Numbered from the stretch's first letter, positions 35,562 to 46,167 are shown. The stretch is DNA of 64,000 nucleotides from Duganella sp. BuS-21 (GCA_041874725.1 CP097466.1:6324001-6388000), one strand, 5' to 3'. The notes: generated by a model from the sequence alone, not told the origin. Translations and numbers: made by a program.

Positions 35562-36064
35562 ACGAACATCCCTAGATAGTCGCGCTTGCCGACCGGCACA
35601 CCCTGATTGCGCAGAATGTCGTGCGCGGTGGCGACGTGGAAGTAAAAATTGGGCAGTGCAAACGTCAGCAGGTAGCTGGCGCCGGTGAAGTCCGGGAAGC
35701 CGCCGAAATTGAGGGTGATGGTGCGCTGCTCGCTGCCGTCGAAGTGCCCGGCGGGCACGCTTTCCAGATAGGCGATGGTGTTGTCGATACGCTGGCGTAG
35801 CTGGTCGAACGACGTTTCGTTATCGTCGAACTTGGGCGCCGGCACGCCGCTGAGGCGCTCCACCGACATCTTGGACGTATCGCTGGCGCGCTGGACTTGC
35901 GCCGACAGCGGCAACATATCATCGGCCAGCCGCGCCGAAATCATCGCATCCGGCACCGAGCCGCGCTGCTCGACATGCTGCTCCGCCTTCGTCAGCAATG
36001 CCGCCAACACCTTCAAGCCCCGCACAAACACGGGCACCGTTACCTCATACATCGAAAGCGCCAT
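35558..36064 (-). CDS. DUF1993 domain-containing protein
   Basis: The 168-residue protein fits the DUF1993 pattern (SMYEVTVPVFVRGLKVLAALLTKAEQH, RLADDMLPLSAQVQRASD, LTFALPNFYFHVATAHDILRNQGVPVGKRDYLG). The fold is a four-helix bundle related to DinB; the function is unknown. GGAG six bases before the ATG at 36064 supports this start. Confidence 0.88.
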   Translation of the reverse strand: MALSMYEVTVPVFVRGLKVLAALLTKAEQHVEQRGSVPDAMISARLADDMLPLSAQVQRASDTSKMSVERLSGVPAPKFDDNETSFDQLRQRIDNTIAYLESVPAGHFDGSEQRTITLNFGGFPDFTGASYLLTFALPNFYFHVATAHDILRNQGVPVGKRDYLGMFV

Positions 36065-36109
36065 CACCAGCTCCATAGCGTTAGGAAAATATGAGTCTAT
36101 CCCAAGATT

Positions 36110-36505
36110 TCAAACGATGCGCTGCATGCCCAAAGCTTTGGCCGCTTTGCGATCAAAAGTAACAATAGCGGAACAGCCCGCCTGCTTCGCCAGACTGAAA
36201 ATAAGGCTATCGACGAACTCGGCGTTGGTGGTGTCGCATAGATGAAGCGCGCGGAAAAGAACAGCCGCCTTCTCCACCTTGAACTCGGACATTCTAGCTA
36301 TGCGACTGAGCCTTACACTCGCCTCACTTTGCGAGAGTTGGAAGACATAGCTCAGAAACCAGAAGAGTTCCACAATCACGACCAGACTGACAAAGCCGGG
36401 ATTTGAAACGGATAAAGAGTTTATTAACGCCTGAGCTTGTTTCGACTGAAGAGCGTCATCCCGCATAAGGTATTGAACGATCACATTGGTATCGAGGCCA
36501 ATCAT
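36110..36505 (-). CDS. PIN-domain toxin VapC
   Basis: This 131-residue PIN ribonuclease has the four conserved acidic positions: D5 (IGLDTNVIVQYLMRDD), a Glu in VVIVELFWFLS, an Asp in FVDSLIFSLA and one in VTFDRKAAKALG. It is preceded and overlapped (ATGA at 36502-36505) by an AbrB-fold antitoxin. The pair is distinctly lower in GC than the neighbouring chromosome, consistent with acquisition. The RNA target is unknown. Confidence 0.9.
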   Translation of the reverse strand: MIGLDTNVIVQYLMRDDALQSKQAQALINSLSVSNPGFVSLVVIVELFWFLSYVFQLSQSEASVRLSRIARMSEFKVEKAAVLFRALHLCDTTNAEFVDSLIFSLAKQAGCSAIVTFDRKAAKALGMQRIV

Positions 36506-36747
36506 TTGCTAGCCATGGCCGCTCTTTTTGCCGCGAACTCAACCATATCTTCCGCCGCGCAGTCGATATCCGGTTTAGGCAAGCTCCCCTTCAAAATGGA
36601 AGGCGAGAGATTCTTTGCGACCAACAGAACTTGTCCCTCGCCATAACTCAAAAACTCTATCCGGCCTCCCTGCTCCAGACCAAGTGCCTTCCTCACGGAG
36701 CGCGGAACGGTAACACTACCGTCGGCGGCAACAAATGCTGTAACCAT
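36502..36747 (-). CDS. AbrB/MazE-fold antitoxin (VapB-like)
   Basis: The 81-residue antitoxin has an N-terminal AbrB/SpoVT swapped-hairpin DNA-binding domain (TAFVAADGSVTVPRSVRKALGLEQGGRIEFL) and a C-terminal toxin-binding tail (AAEDMVEFAAKRAAMASK). It should autoregulate the operon and neutralise the downstream PIN toxin. A GGAG site lies upstream of the ATG. Confidence 0.88.
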   Translation of the reverse strand: MVTAFVAADGSVTVPRSVRKALGLEQGGRIEFLSYGEGQVLLVAKNLSPSILKGSLPKPDIDCAAEDMVEFAAKRAAMASK

Positions 36748-36932
36748 GGTTTTCTCCTCATGCCGATCTATCTAACTCTAAGCCGAGTTCCATAAAGATC
36801 AAGCGGTCATACCTCCAACCTTGCGAGGCATCAAAGAAGCTTTGCCAAATCACAATTGAGGGTATTGATCGGATGAGAAAGCGAAGGCTGCTGAACTTTA
36901 AGAAAGCCGCCATCGCTAGTTGTTACTACTAT

Positions 36933-37454
36933 TTAGGCCATGGCGTCGACGTTGTTGCCGAGGTTGGCGTTGCTGGTGGTGGCGCTGGCGGCGGCAGCTT
37001 TGTTGGCTTGGGCCAGGTCGTAGACCAGTTGTTCTTGCTGGGTGACGGTGCCGTCTTCGTTCTTGTCGGCGGCTTCGTAGGTTTTGGTGGCGCTGCTGGA
37101 GCCGCCGACGCCACCGCCGCCGTCCTTTGCACCGCCGCTGGCTTGCTGGCCTTCGGCGCCTTGTGGACGTGGGGGTTTGAAGTCGCCGCTTTTGATGGCG
37201 GAGGTCAGGTCGTCTTGCGTGATCGAGCCGGTGCCTTCCTTGTCGATGGCGGCGTACTGCTTGGTGGCGTCTTCCGTCGACACGCCTTTGGATTCCAGGC
37301 CTTTGACAAATTCATCTTTGCTCACCTTGCCGTCGGTGTCGGCGTCCATCTCGCCGAATACCTTGGCCGCCAGGCGCGCTGCGCCTTTGGCCGGGTCGAA
37401 GGAGGTCGCGCTGGCTGCGCTACTGCTGGAAATGCTGCTGATTGCGGTGCTCAT
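36933..37454 (-). CDS. EF-hand calcium-binding protein
   Basis: The 173-residue protein has a Ser/Ala-rich N-terminus without a clear signal peptide. It contains EF-hand loops at 37-48 (DADTDGKVSKDE, canonical), 71-82 (DKEGTGSITQDD, weaker) and 130-141 (DKNEDGTVTQQE, canonical). A Gly/Ser-rich linker (about 100-121) separates the second and third. It likely binds Ca2+; location and role are unknown. GGAG precedes the ATG and a palindrome (37471-37491) lies just upstream. Confidence 0.87.
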   Translation of the reverse strand: MSTAISSISSSSAASATSFDPAKGAARLAAKVFGEMDADTDGKVSKDEFVKGLESKGVSTEDATKQYAAIDKEGTGSITQDDLTSAIKSGDFKPPRPQGAEGQQASGGAKDGGGGVGGSSSATKTYEAADKNEDGTVTQQEQLVYDLAQANKAAAASATTSNANLGNNVDAMA

Positions 37455-37470
37455 GGTTCTTACTCCGTTG

Positions 37471-37491
37471 TTAAGGACACTGTCCTGTTAA
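37471..37491. promoter_or_regulatory. Palindrome upstream of the EF-hand gene
   Basis: A near-perfect inverted repeat with core AGGACACTGTCCT (37474-37486) flanked by TTA and TAA. It sits 17-37 bp before the EF-hand ATG and could be an operator or a 5' UTR hairpin. Confidence 0.45.
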
Positions 37492-37542
37492 CGAACCATT
37501 TCACGCATAGATGAGCCACCGATGTGTAAAGACCGGTAAAGA

Positions 37543-38547
37543 TCAACCGACGCGCACCACCATCAAGCCCGCGCGCAGGCCGACGCGCACGTCGGGATTG
37601 GGAAACACCACCAGCTCTTCCGGGAACTGCACGGTATAAACCGTATCGCCATCGCGCGCGATCTCTTCACCTTGTTTCATGGCGGTGAAGTTGTGCGTCT
37701 CTTTGCCGAAGGCCATCTGGAATTGGTCGCTCAACTTGATGATCTGACGTGCCGTGTTGTAGATGTGCGGACGCTGCGTGCCTTCCCGCTTGGGCGCGCC
37801 GCGCAGCAGATCGTCCAGCGCCTGCGAGGCTTCCTCGAACTGCGCCAGGTCGTTCTGGCCCAGCGTGCCGATGCGGCCTAGTTCAACGGTAGTGCCGGCC
37901 GCCGCGTGATGCTCGGCCGAGTAGTAGCTGTAGGTGCCCACCGACGCTGGATTCATGATGATGGCGCCAATGCCGGCAAGGCCCAGCCAATCGATCAACT
38001 GGCCCCGCGCTTTATCAGGAATCAGCTCCGGCACGATGGCGAAGGTTGGATACACCGATGGCCGAATGGCGGTGTGCAAATCGAGATGCCAACGCACCGG
38101 CCCTGCGTCTTTGAAGAACGCGCTGGTGGCGGCGATCATGTCGTCGGCGCGCGCAGCTTCCGCCGTGCCTTCCAGCGTGCCGCGCTGGACGCGGAACATG
38201 CGGTTCAAGTCTGCATCGATGAAGCGCTTGCCGGCGCGGATGGCGCCGATGTTGCCGACGCAGAGCATCAGGTCTACCGATAGCGCGGAAGGCTGATGCG
38301 ACAGGGCGTCCAGCAGATAGGCCACGACTTCGATCGGCCCCGTCTCGTCGCCATGCACGCCGACCGAGACTAGCACCGCAGGGCGCGGGGCGCTTGCTGG
38401 TTCGCTGGCGGCTTTGATCGTGATGATCCCGTCCGCCGGCTCGGTGACCGCGAAACCAGCCGCCGTGAAGCGCCCGGCGACCGCGCTGAAATCCGCTTCC
38501 GCCAGCGCCCTCACGGGCGCCGGCAATGCTGCTGGCAAATCGCTCAT
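37543..38547 (-). CDS. astE: Succinylglutamate desuccinylase (AstE)
   Basis: AstE removes succinate from N2-succinylglutamate, the last AST step, giving glutamate. The 334-residue zinc hydrolase of the AspA/AstE family shows GVHGDETGPIEV (His and Glu ligands) and LDLHTAIR (third ligand). Here it is the final gene of the operon, four bases after the gdhB stop, so its product glutamate is handed to the enzyme encoded immediately before it. The start at MSDLPAALP avoids 54 codons that run over gdhB in another frame. Confidence 0.93.
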   Translation of the reverse strand: MSDLPAALPAPVRALAEADFSAVAGRFTAAGFAVTEPADGIITIKAASEPASAPRPAVLVSVGVHGDETGPIEVVAYLLDALSHQPSALSVDLMLCVGNIGAIRAGKRFIDADLNRMFRVQRGTLEGTAEAARADDMIAATSAFFKDAGPVRWHLDLHTAIRPSVYPTFAIVPELIPDKARGQLIDWLGLAGIGAIIMNPASVGTYSYYSAEHHAAAGTTVELGRIGTLGQNDLAQFEEASQALDDLLRGAPKREGTQRPHIYNTARQIIKLSDQFQMAFGKETHNFTAMKQGEEIARDGDTVYTVQFPEELVVFPNPDVRVGLRAGLMVVRVG

Positions 38548-38551
38548 CGTA

Positions 38552-41500
38552 TTACGCTGCCACGGTGGTGCTGGCGTTGACCGCCTCGGACAAGGCCCAC
38601 ACATCCAGCATGGCTTGTTCCAGATCCGTCGCCACCGCATAACCCGACAGGCCCAGCGTGTTGGCGACGACTTCCACCGCCTCCACTGCCGTATGGCCGC
38701 CGGTTGCATGCTTCAACACCTGCGACAGCAAGCGTTGCTGCGTGCGGCGCAGCGCGTTCTGCGCATAGCTGCGCAGCTGTTCCTGCGAACGGCTGGTGGC
38801 CGGCAGTTTCAGGCCGCGTTCCAGCGTATCGATGCCCACCTGCGTGCGCAGCGCCAGCCCAACCTGCAGGAAGGCCGGCAAGTCCATGCCCGCAGGACGC
38901 GATACCGACAGCGCCGCAAACACAAACGCAGCCACCGACTCAATGGCGTCCACTGCCATCCAGGCACGCGTAAACTCAGGACGCAGGCCAGGCGTCAACT
39001 CGGCTTCCGACTTGCCGTCGAGCGACGACAGCTGCGCCAGCGTTTCCGCCTGGGCGAACAACGCGGTCAACTCCGCCACACCGCCACCGGATTTCAGCTG
39101 GTCGCCAGGCACCGACAACGCGCCTTCGATCACGGCCTTCTGCAGCACGCGGGTATGCGCATCGACCTTGATCGATACCGCACGCGGCACTTTCAATGCA
39201 TCCGCGTCCAGCGCGTTGAACACCGGCGCCAAGTTCAGCGCGGACCAGGCCTGGCCCCACGCCAGAATCACGTCCGCTTCATCAACGCCATGTTCGCCGG
39301 CCAACTGGCGCAGCATCAACGGACCGCAACGGTTCACCGATTCGTTGGCCAGCACGGTCGCCAGGATGGCGTTGGCCAGCGGGTGCGCCAGCGCAGGTCG
39401 GGTTGCCACCAGCAGGTCCGGGAAGTACGGTTTCAACACCGACTCGGCCCAGCTGTTTTCCGTCAGCGGCAGCGCGGACAGGATGCGCTTGTAGCGGTTC
39501 TTCACGTTGGCGATGACCACTGCCAGCTCCGGCGTGGTCAGGCCACGGCCGTCGGCCTTGCGGCGCGCCAGTTCGGCCACCGATGGCAGCTGCTCCAGTT
39601 CGCGCGACAGTGCGCCCTCTTCTTCCAACGACGCGATCAGCGCGGCGTAACCATCCTGCACTGCGCTGTCGGCTTGCGCCTGCAGCTCGCGGACCAGCAA
39701 CTGCGTTTGCAGCGTGTTGTCGCGCAGGACCAGGCGTTCGATATCATTGGTCATCTCGTTCAGGATGCGGTTGCGGTCGGCTTCGCTCAACTGGCCAGCA
39801 TTCATTTCCACGTCCAGCCACATCTTCGCGTTCACTTCGTGGTCCGAGCAATCCACGCCGGCCGAGTTGTCGATCGCATCGGTGAAGATGCGGCCGCCCG
39901 ACAGCGCGAACTCGATACGGCCGGCCTGGGTCGCGCCCAGGTTGCCGCCTTCGGACACCACTTTGCAGCGCAGCTCATTGCCGTTGACGCGGATATTGTC
40001 GTTGGCGCGGTCTTTGACCTGTGCGTGCGTTTCGGCCGAGGACTTGATGTAGGTGCCGATACCGCCGTTGTAGAACAGGTCCACCGGTGCCAGCAGGATG
40101 CGGTGCATCAGTTCCTGCGGCGCCAGCGAGGTTTCCTCGATATCGAGCACGGCGCGGATTTCAGGCGACAGTTCGATCGTGCGGGCATTGCGCGGGAATA
40201 CGCCGCCGCCCTGCGAGATCAGTTCCTTGTTGTAGTCTTCCCAAGAGGAGCGCGGCAGCGCGAACATGCGCTCACGTTCCTTGAACGAGGCTTCCATGTC
40301 CGGATTCGGATCAAGGAAGATATGGCGGTGATCAAACGCCGCCACGATCTTCAGCTTGCGCGACAACAGCGCGCCATTGCCGAACACGTCGCCCGACATA
40401 TCGCCCACGCCCACCATGGTCACCGGCGTGGCGTGGATGTCGTGGTCCATTTCGTAGAAGTGGCGCTTGACCGCTTCGAACGCGCCTTTGGCGGTGATGC
40501 CCATCTTCTTGTGGTCGTAGCCGTTGGAACCGCCCGATGCGAACGCATCGCCCAGCCAGAAACCGCGCTGCACGGCGATGCCGTTGGCGATGTCGGAGAA
40601 GGTCGCGGTGCCCTTGTCGGCCGCCACCACCAGGTATGGATCGTTGCCGTCGTAGCAGACGGTGTCGGTCGGCGCAACGATCTTGCCCAGCAAGCGGTTG
40701 TCGGTCACTTCCAGCAGGCTGGAAATGAATAGGCGGTACACTGCTTCGCCTTCGGCCGCAATCACTTCACGCGCGGCGTCCTTCGGCATCTGCTTGCAGA
40801 CGAAACCGCCCTTGGCGCCGGCCGGCACGATGACGGCGTTCTTCACCATCTGCGCCTTCACCAGGCCCAGGACTTCGGTGCGGTAATCTTCCATGCGGTC
40901 CGACCAGCGCAAGCCGCCGCGCGCCACAGGACCGCCGCGCAGGTGCACACCCTCGAAGCGGCGAGAGAACACGAAGATCTCGCGGAACGGACGCGGCTCC
41001 GGCACCAGCGCCAGGTTGCTGGTGTCGAACTTGAAGATGATCTTGTCGCCCTGCTGATCGTTCTGGAAGTAGCTGGTGCGCAGCGTGGCGGTAATCAACG
41101 TGGCCATCGCGCCCAGCACCACTTCGCTGTCGGCGTGGTTGATGGCCGGCAGGCGGCTCTTGATGTCGGCAACCTTGTCCAGCGCGGCGGCGCGGGTGGC
41201 GTCGTCCAGCGATGGATCGAAGCGCTGCAGGAAGACGTCCACCAGTTCCTTGACCAGCGCCGGCTGCGTGCGCAGCGTTTCAGCCATATAGCGCACCGAG
41301 AAGTTGGTGCCGGTCTGGCGCCAGTAGCTCATGTAGGCGCGCACCAGCTGCACTTCACGCACGCTGAGGCCACCTTCGATCACCAGGCCATTCAGGCGGC
41401 CGTCTTCGGCTTCGTTGTTGAACAAAGTCGAGAACAGTTCTTCGGCGACCGGCACGATCTCAGGCTTGGCCAGTTTGGCGGCGCTGGCGGCATCCACCGA

Positions 41501-43273
41501 CAGGCTGGTGACGAAGTGCCGCTCACCGTTCACGCGCAGCGAGTAGGCCTGCTCGCGATCGATCGCCACGCCTGCGTTATGCAACGCAGGCAGAATGGTC
41601 GACAGCGACGGCACGCGATCCACCGAATACAGACGGATGGTGGTGGCGCCGTTGTCGGCTTCGATACGCACGTTCACGCGCGAGGAGTCGGTGTTGCGCA
41701 GGATCGCGTCCAGGTCGTGGAAGGCGGCGGCAGGCTTGGTCGCGGCGACATAGTCCGGCGGCAGCGTAGCGCACATCTTGCGCAGGCTGGCGCGCAGCGG
41801 CACGTCGGCCACGGCGTCGGCCAATACGGAGAACTGGTCGTGCCAACCATCGAGCACCGACAACAGCGGTTGCTGGATGTCGGTTTCCAGATCCAGCGGA
41901 TAGCGCGCGCCGTGGGCGATGAAGTAGACGCGGGCCAGAGGGCCGTCCGCCACCAGTGTTTGCGAGCTGACGTGCTGGGCGCCGGAACTGGCTTGCAGCG
42001 CCTTGGCCAGGGCCGAACCGACGCTTGCGCTGTAACGCTCGCGCGGCAGGTAGACCAGCACGTTCAGGTGACGGGCATAGACGTCGCGACGGGCGAATAC
42101 CTTGGCGCGCGGCTGCTTGTACAGCGACACCACGGCGCCGCAGACTTCGGCCAGCCATTCAGGGTCCGCTTCCAGCGCTTCGGTGCGCGGCAACGATTCG
42201 AGGATCTCGACGAACTTCTCGGCGCGGAAGCCTTCCTGGCGCACGCCGGCGATGCTCAGCACGCGCGCCACGCGACCGCGCGCAAACGGCAAGCGGTTCA
42301 GCGGGGTGGAGGTGGCGGCGCGGGTCAGCAGGCCCACGAAGCAGTATTCGCCGAGGATGGCGCCTTGCGCGTCGGTGCGGCGGATGCCGATGAAGTCCAG
42401 TTGCTGGTCGCGGTGCAGCGTGCCTTCCACGTCGGCCTTGACGATGGACAGGGTGTGGCCGCGCTTCGACAGCGTATCGAAATCGCCGGGGATGTTGGCC
42501 AGGCAGGTGCCGTACACCGGATGCGAAGTGTCCTGCAGCACGCCGATGCGGCTCGGGATATCACGCTCCAGTTCACGCACGCCCGGCTTCACAGCGTAGT
42601 AGGCAAAGCCGAACGGCTCGAAGCCTTCGGTGCGGGCCCATTCCAGAAAGGCTGCGACTTCCTGGCCTTCTTCGCCATGCGAAGTGGCTTCGGCGCCGAT
42701 GCTGCTGAAGCGCTCCAGCATGGCGGCGCGGTCGCGGTGCACCACGGCGGCGTCGCGCGAGACCATGCTGATGCGTTCGGCCAGCATGCCGATTTCGGCG
42801 GCCTGCAAGTCTTCCGACAGCAGCACCAGCACATACGATTCCAGCTTGTCGCCAGCCTGACCGACGGCGGTCACCGCACCATCCGCATTGCGCGCCACCG
42901 GCAGCACGGCGTTCAGCACACCGTTGGCGGTGACGTGCAGCTTGCGCAGCGCCATCACGATGGAGTCCACCAGGTAGGGCATGTCGTCGTTGAGGATCAA
43001 CAGCGCGGTGGCCTTGCCGCCACGGCCGTCGTCGTAACGCAGCGTGGCAATCTGCGCGCCGCTGCCGCTACGCTTTGCAGCATGAGTGAATCCATCCCAC
43101 AAGACCGGGGCCAGGCTATCGGGCACGGTGCCCGCCAGGTCGTCATCATCCAGCGCGCCGAGCCAGGCGCTAATCAGTTGAGCAACTGGGGCGCCAACCT
43201 CGCTGGCTGGTTTGTTTGCGTTGACCAGATCCAGCGTTTGCTTACGCAGGTCTTGTGGCATTTGCTTCATCAT
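38552..43273 (-). CDS. gdhB: NAD-dependent glutamate dehydrogenase (large, GdhB type)
   Basis: The 1,573-residue enzyme oxidises glutamate to 2-oxoglutarate and ammonia with NAD+. It belongs to the large class with long N-terminal ACT-like regulatory regions (about 1-700), a catalytic core (RWSDRMEDYRTEVLGLVKAQMVKNAVIVPAGAKGGFV, with the Lys of the substrate pocket; Rossmann GVGDMSGDVFGNG) and a helical C-terminus. P. aeruginosa GdhB is the well-known relative and is activated by arginine. The gene sits inside the AST operon, between astB (66-bp gap) and astE (4-bp gap). A GGAG site serves either of two adjacent ATGs. Confidence 0.95.
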   Translation of the reverse strand: MMKQMPQDLRKQTLDLVNANKPASEVGAPVAQLISAWLGALDDDDLAGTVPDSLAPVLWDGFTHAAKRSGSGAQIATLRYDDGRGGKATALLILNDDMPYLVDSIVMALRKLHVTANGVLNAVLPVARNADGAVTAVGQAGDKLESYVLVLLSEDLQAAEIGMLAERISMVSRDAAVVHRDRAAMLERFSSIGAEATSHGEEGQEVAAFLEWARTEGFEPFGFAYYAVKPGVRELERDIPSRIGVLQDTSHPVYGTCLANIPGDFDTLSKRGHTLSIVKADVEGTLHRDQQLDFIGIRRTDAQGAILGEYCFVGLLTRAATSTPLNRLPFARGRVARVLSIAGVRQEGFRAEKFVEILESLPRTEALEADPEWLAEVCGAVVSLYKQPRAKVFARRDVYARHLNVLVYLPRERYSASVGSALAKALQASSGAQHVSSQTLVADGPLARVYFIAHGARYPLDLETDIQQPLLSVLDGWHDQFSVLADAVADVPLRASLRKMCATLPPDYVAATKPAAAFHDLDAILRNTDSSRVNVRIEADNGATTIRLYSVDRVPSLSTILPALHNAGVAIDREQAYSLRVNGERHFVTSLSVDAASAAKLAKPEIVPVAEELFSTLFNNEAEDGRLNGLVIEGGLSVREVQLVRAYMSYWRQTGTNFSVRYMAETLRTQPALVKELVDVFLQRFDPSLDDATRAAALDKVADIKSRLPAINHADSEVVLGAMATLITATLRTSYFQNDQQGDKIIFKFDTSNLALVPEPRPFREIFVFSRRFEGVHLRGGPVARGGLRWSDRMEDYRTEVLGLVKAQMVKNAVIVPAGAKGGFVCKQMPKDAAREVIAAEGEAVYRLFISSLLEVTDNRLLGKIVAPTDTVCYDGNDPYLVVAADKGTATFSDIANGIAVQRGFWLGDAFASGGSNGYDHKKMGITAKGAFEAVKRHFYEMDHDIHATPVTMVGVGDMSGDVFGNGALLSRKLKIVAAFDHRHIFLDPNPDMEASFKERERMFALPRSSWEDYNKELISQGGGVFPRNARTIELSPEIRAVLDIEETSLAPQELMHRILLAPVDLFYNGGIGTYIKSSAETHAQVKDRANDNIRVNGNELRCKVVSEGGNLGATQAGRIEFALSGGRIFTDAIDNSAGVDCSDHEVNAKMWLDVEMNAGQLSEADRNRILNEMTNDIERLVLRDNTLQTQLLVRELQAQADSAVQDGYAALIASLEEEGALSRELEQLPSVAELARRKADGRGLTTPELAVVIANVKNRYKRILSALPLTENSWAESVLKPYFPDLLVATRPALAHPLANAILATVLANESVNRCGPLMLRQLAGEHGVDEADVILAWGQAWSALNLAPVFNALDADALKVPRAVSIKVDAHTRVLQKAVIEGALSVPGDQLKSGGGVAELTALFAQAETLAQLSSLDGKSEAELTPGLRPEFTRAWMAVDAIESVAAFVFAALSVSRPAGMDLPAFLQVGLALRTQVGIDTLERGLKLPATSRSQEQLRSYAQNALRRTQQRLLSQVLKHATGGHTAVEAVEVVANTLGLSGYAVATDLEQAMLDVWALSEAVNASTTVAA

Positions 43274-43339
43274 GCTTCTCCAATACGTTATAGGTATCTT
43301 ATGTTGCAGGCGCCGCGCCGGCTTATGGCTGCGCGGCGG

Positions 43340-44674
43340 TTATTCGTAGAGTCCGGGCAGGCCCAGTATACGACTCAATTCCTCAAGTGCGGTGTGCACT
43401 TCAATTGCCAGCTGCGGATCGGCCAGGTCGGCCGGCTCCAGGCGGTCGCGGTAGTGTTTCTCGACCCACGCCACCAGCGTATGGTACAGCGTCTCGGTCA
43501 TCACCACGCCCTGGTGCATGGCGGCCGCTTCGGCATCGGTCAGCGCCACGCGCAGGCGCAGGCACGCAGGACCGCCGCCGTTGCGCATCGACTGGCGCAG
43601 GTCGAAGTGAATCAGTTCGTCGATGGCGCTGCCGCCGGCCACCAGGCCTTGCAGATAGGCCGCCACGGAAGCGACTTCCTGGCATTCCTGCGGAATCACC
43701 AGCGCCATCTTGCCATCGGCTTTGCTCAGCAGCTGGCTGTTGAACAGATAGCTGGCGACGGCGTCGGCTACCGGCACGCGGGCCGTATCGACGCGGATCG
43801 CGTTCAGGTCAGCGCCCACGCCGGCCATGGCGCGGCGCAGTTGGTCGAGCGCGCCGGCTTCATCGGCAAATGCCTGCTCGTGGTAGAACAGCGCATTGGC
43901 GTTACCCACCGCGATCACGTCGTTGTGGAATACGCCCTGGTCGATGACGTCGGGATTCTGTTGAATGTAGACCGTGCGTTCAGCCGACAGGCCATGCAGG
44001 CGGGCCACGGCTTGCGAAGCTTCCAGCGTCTGGCGGGCCGGGTACTTCTTCGGCGCAGTCGCGGCGGCGTCGAACTCGGTGCGGCCGTAGACGAACATCT
44101 CGACGCCGGCGCTGCCGTGGTCCTGGCACAGGCGCGTGTGATTGGCCGCGCCCTCATCGCCGAAGGCCGGCGTACCTGGCAGCGCATCGTGCACGGCGAA
44201 GTGCTTTTCATCCTGGAAGATGGCGCGCAGCGAACGCGCCGACTGCACGTGCTCGAAAGCGCGGTGCAGTTTGTTGTTCAAGTTGGCGGCGGTGAAGTGC
44301 AGGCGGCCGTCGGCGCTGTCGGCCGATGGGCTGACCGTCGCTGCGTTGGCGGTCCACATCGGCGAGGCCGAATACGCACACGCCAGGATCACCGGCGATT
44401 CTTTCGCGGCCTTGGCCAGCACTTCGGCGTCCGTGCCGGTGAAGCCGATGCTGCGCAACAGGCGGAAGTTCGGACGATCCTGCGGCGGCAGCAATGCCTG
44501 GCCGAAGCCGCGTGCGGCCAAAGCGCGCATCTTGGCCAGGCCTTGCAGCGCGGCCAGCTTGGGATTGGAGGCGCTCTTGACGTTGCTGAACGAGGCCACG
44601 TTACCGAACGACAGGCCGGCGTAGTTGTGCGATGGGCCGACCAGGCCGTCGAAGTTGAATTCGCGTGCGGACAT
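43340..44674 (-). CDS. astB: N-succinylarginine dihydrolase (AstB)
   Basis: AstB converts N2-succinylarginine to N2-succinylornithine, two NH3 and CO2. The 444-residue amidinotransferase-fold enzyme begins with the family hallmark [21 protein letters not shown] and shows the catalytic His ([17 protein letters not shown]) and Cys ([12 protein letters not shown]). It follows astD by 11 bases. Length matches E. coli and P. aeruginosa. Confidence 0.97.
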   Translation of the reverse strand: MSAREFNFDGLVGPSHNYAGLSFGNVASFSNVKSASNPKLAALQGLAKMRALAARGFGQALLPPQDRPNFRLLRSIGFTGTDAEVLAKAAKESPVILACAYSASPMWTANAATVSPSADSADGRLHFTAANLNNKLHRAFEHVQSARSLRAIFQDEKHFAVHDALPGTPAFGDEGAANHTRLCQDHGSAGVEMFVYGRTEFDAAATAPKKYPARQTLEASQAVARLHGLSAERTVYIQQNPDVIDQGVFHNDVIAVGNANALFYHEQAFADEAGALDQLRRAMAGVGADLNAIRVDTARVPVADAVASYLFNSQLLSKADGKMALVIPQECQEVASVAAYLQGLVAGGSAIDELIHFDLRQSMRNGGGPACLRLRVALTDAEAAAMHQGVVMTETLYHTLVAWVEKHYRDRLEPADLADPQLAIEVHTALEELSRILGLPGLYE

Positions 44675-44685
44675 TGCGGCTACCT

Positions 44686-46167
44686 TTAGAAGTTCATGCC
44701 TGGCGAAAGCTTCGCTGGCATTTCGAGGACACTGTTTTCAATCGATGCGACCGGATAGGCGCAATAGTCGGCCGCGTAATAGGCGCTCGGACGATGGTTG
44801 CCCGACTGGCCCACGCCGCCGAACGGCGCGCTGCTGGCGGCGCCGGTGGTCGGACGGTTCCAGTTGACGATGCCGGCGCGGGCGCGCACCTGGAAAATCT
44901 TCCACAGGTTTTCGTCGTTCGAGATCAGGCCCGAGGCCAGGCCGAATTCGGTGTTGTTGGCGGCCTTGATGGCGCTGTCGAAATCGTCCACGCGGATGAT
45001 CTGCAGCAGTGGCCCAAACCACTCTTCGTCAGGAACGCCCTTGGCGTCGGTGACGTCGACGATACCGGCCGAAACGAAGCCGGTGTTGGCGTCCAGGTGT
45101 TTCATCTCCAGCAGCAGCTTGCCGCCCTTGGCCACCAGGTCCGTCTGCGCCTGCAACAGGCGCCTGGCGACAGCGGCCGACACCACAGGGCCCATGAACG
45201 GCGCAGGTTCCGCAGCGGAGGCGCCGATGGTCAGGCGGCCGGCCACATCGACCAGGCGCGCGACAATGGCGTCGCCGGCGGCGCCGGTCGGCAGGATCAA
45301 ACGGCGTGCGCAGGTGCAGCGCTGGCCGGCCGAGATGAAGGCCGAGGACACGGCCATGAACACGGCGGCGTCGACTTCTTTGGCATCCCAGATCACCAGT
45401 GGATTGTTGCCGCCCATTTCCAGCGCCAACATCTTGCCCGGCTGGCCGCCGAATTGTTTATGCAGCGCGGTGCCGGTCTGGCAGCTGCCGGTGAACAGCA
45501 CGCCATCCAGCAGCTTGCTCTGGCCCAGCGCGATGCCGGTTTCACGGCCGCCGTTGACCAGGTTGATCACGCCTTTCGGCAGGCCAGCCTGTTCCCACAG
45601 CTGCACGGTCTTCACGGCAGTACGCGGCGCGTATTCGCTCGGCTTGAATACCACGGTGTTACCGGCGATAAGGGCCGGCACGATATGGCCGTTCGGCAGG
45701 TGGCCGGGGAAGTTGTAAGGACCGAACACGCCGAACACGCCGTGCGGACGATGACGCAGCACCGCTTCGCCGTCGGCGATCTTGTTGCTGGTCTCGCCGG
45801 TGCGGGCGCCGTGGGCCTGTACCGAGATGTCGATCTTGTTGGCCATGGTGGTCACTTCGGTGCGCGCTTCCCACAGCGGCTTGCCCACTTCTTCGGCGAT
45901 CAGCAGCGCCAGCTCCTCCGCATCCTGCTTGAGCAGGTCGCGGAAACGGGTGCAGACGGCGATGCGCTCGGCCAGCGGTGTCAACGCCCAGGCTTCAAAG
46001 GCCGCGCGCGCGGCGGTCGTCGCTTGCGCCACGTCCTGTGCGGTGGACTCGTTGCTGGACCAGGTCTGCTTGCCGGTGGCCGGGTCGATGGTGACCAGTT
46101 CCACGCCGCTGCCGTGCAGCCATTCGCCGTTGATGAAGTTACTGATGTTTGCCACAGAGTTAGCCAT
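44686..46167 (-). CDS. astD: Succinylglutamate-semialdehyde dehydrogenase (AstD)
   Basis: The 493-residue aldehyde dehydrogenase oxidises N2-succinylglutamate 5-semialdehyde to succinylglutamate with NAD+. The general-base Glu lies in [12 protein letters not shown] and the nucleophilic Cys in [24 protein letters not shown] is part of the NAD site. The gene overlaps aruG by eight bases, and a GAGGAAG site precedes the ATG. Specificity follows from operon position and strong family resemblance. Confidence 0.95.
   Translation of the reverse strand: MANSVANISNFINGEWLHGSGVELVTIDPATGKQTWSSNESTAQDVAQATTAARAAFEAWALTPLAERIAVCTRFRDLLKQDAEELALLIAEEVGKPLWEARTEVTTMANKIDISVQAHGARTGETSNKIADGEAVLRHRPHGVFGVFGPYNFPGHLPNGHIVPALIAGNTVVFKPSEYAPRTAVKTVQLWEQAGLPKGVINLVNGGRETGIALGQSKLLDGVLFTGSCQTGTALHKQFGGQPGKMLALEMGGNNPLVIWDAKEVDAAVFMAVSSAFISAGQRCTCARRLILPTGAAGDAIVARLVDVAGRLTIGASAAEPAPFMGPVVSAAVARRLLQAQTDLVAKGGKLLLEMKHLDANTGFVSAGIVDVTDAKGVPDEEWFGPLLQIIRVDDFDSAIKAANNTEFGLASGLISNDENLWKIFQVRARAGIVNWNRPTTGAASSAPFGGVGQSGNHRPSAYYAADYCAYPVASIENSVLEMPAKLSPGMNF

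Noticed and set aside
36873..37514. 213-codon + frame over the EF-hand gene
   Set aside because: Gly/Val-rich antisense of an EF-hand protein whose loops are canonical.
43274..43339. Terminator in the gdhB-astB gap
   Set aside because: GCCGCGC/GCGCGGC can pair, but there is no U-tract on the minus strand, so it does not clearly end transcription before gdhB.
40943..44689. 1,248-codon open frame on the + strand
   Set aside because: It lies entirely antisense to gdhB and astB, has His/Gln/Arg-rich composition typical of the reverse complement of GC-rich genes, and matches no domain.
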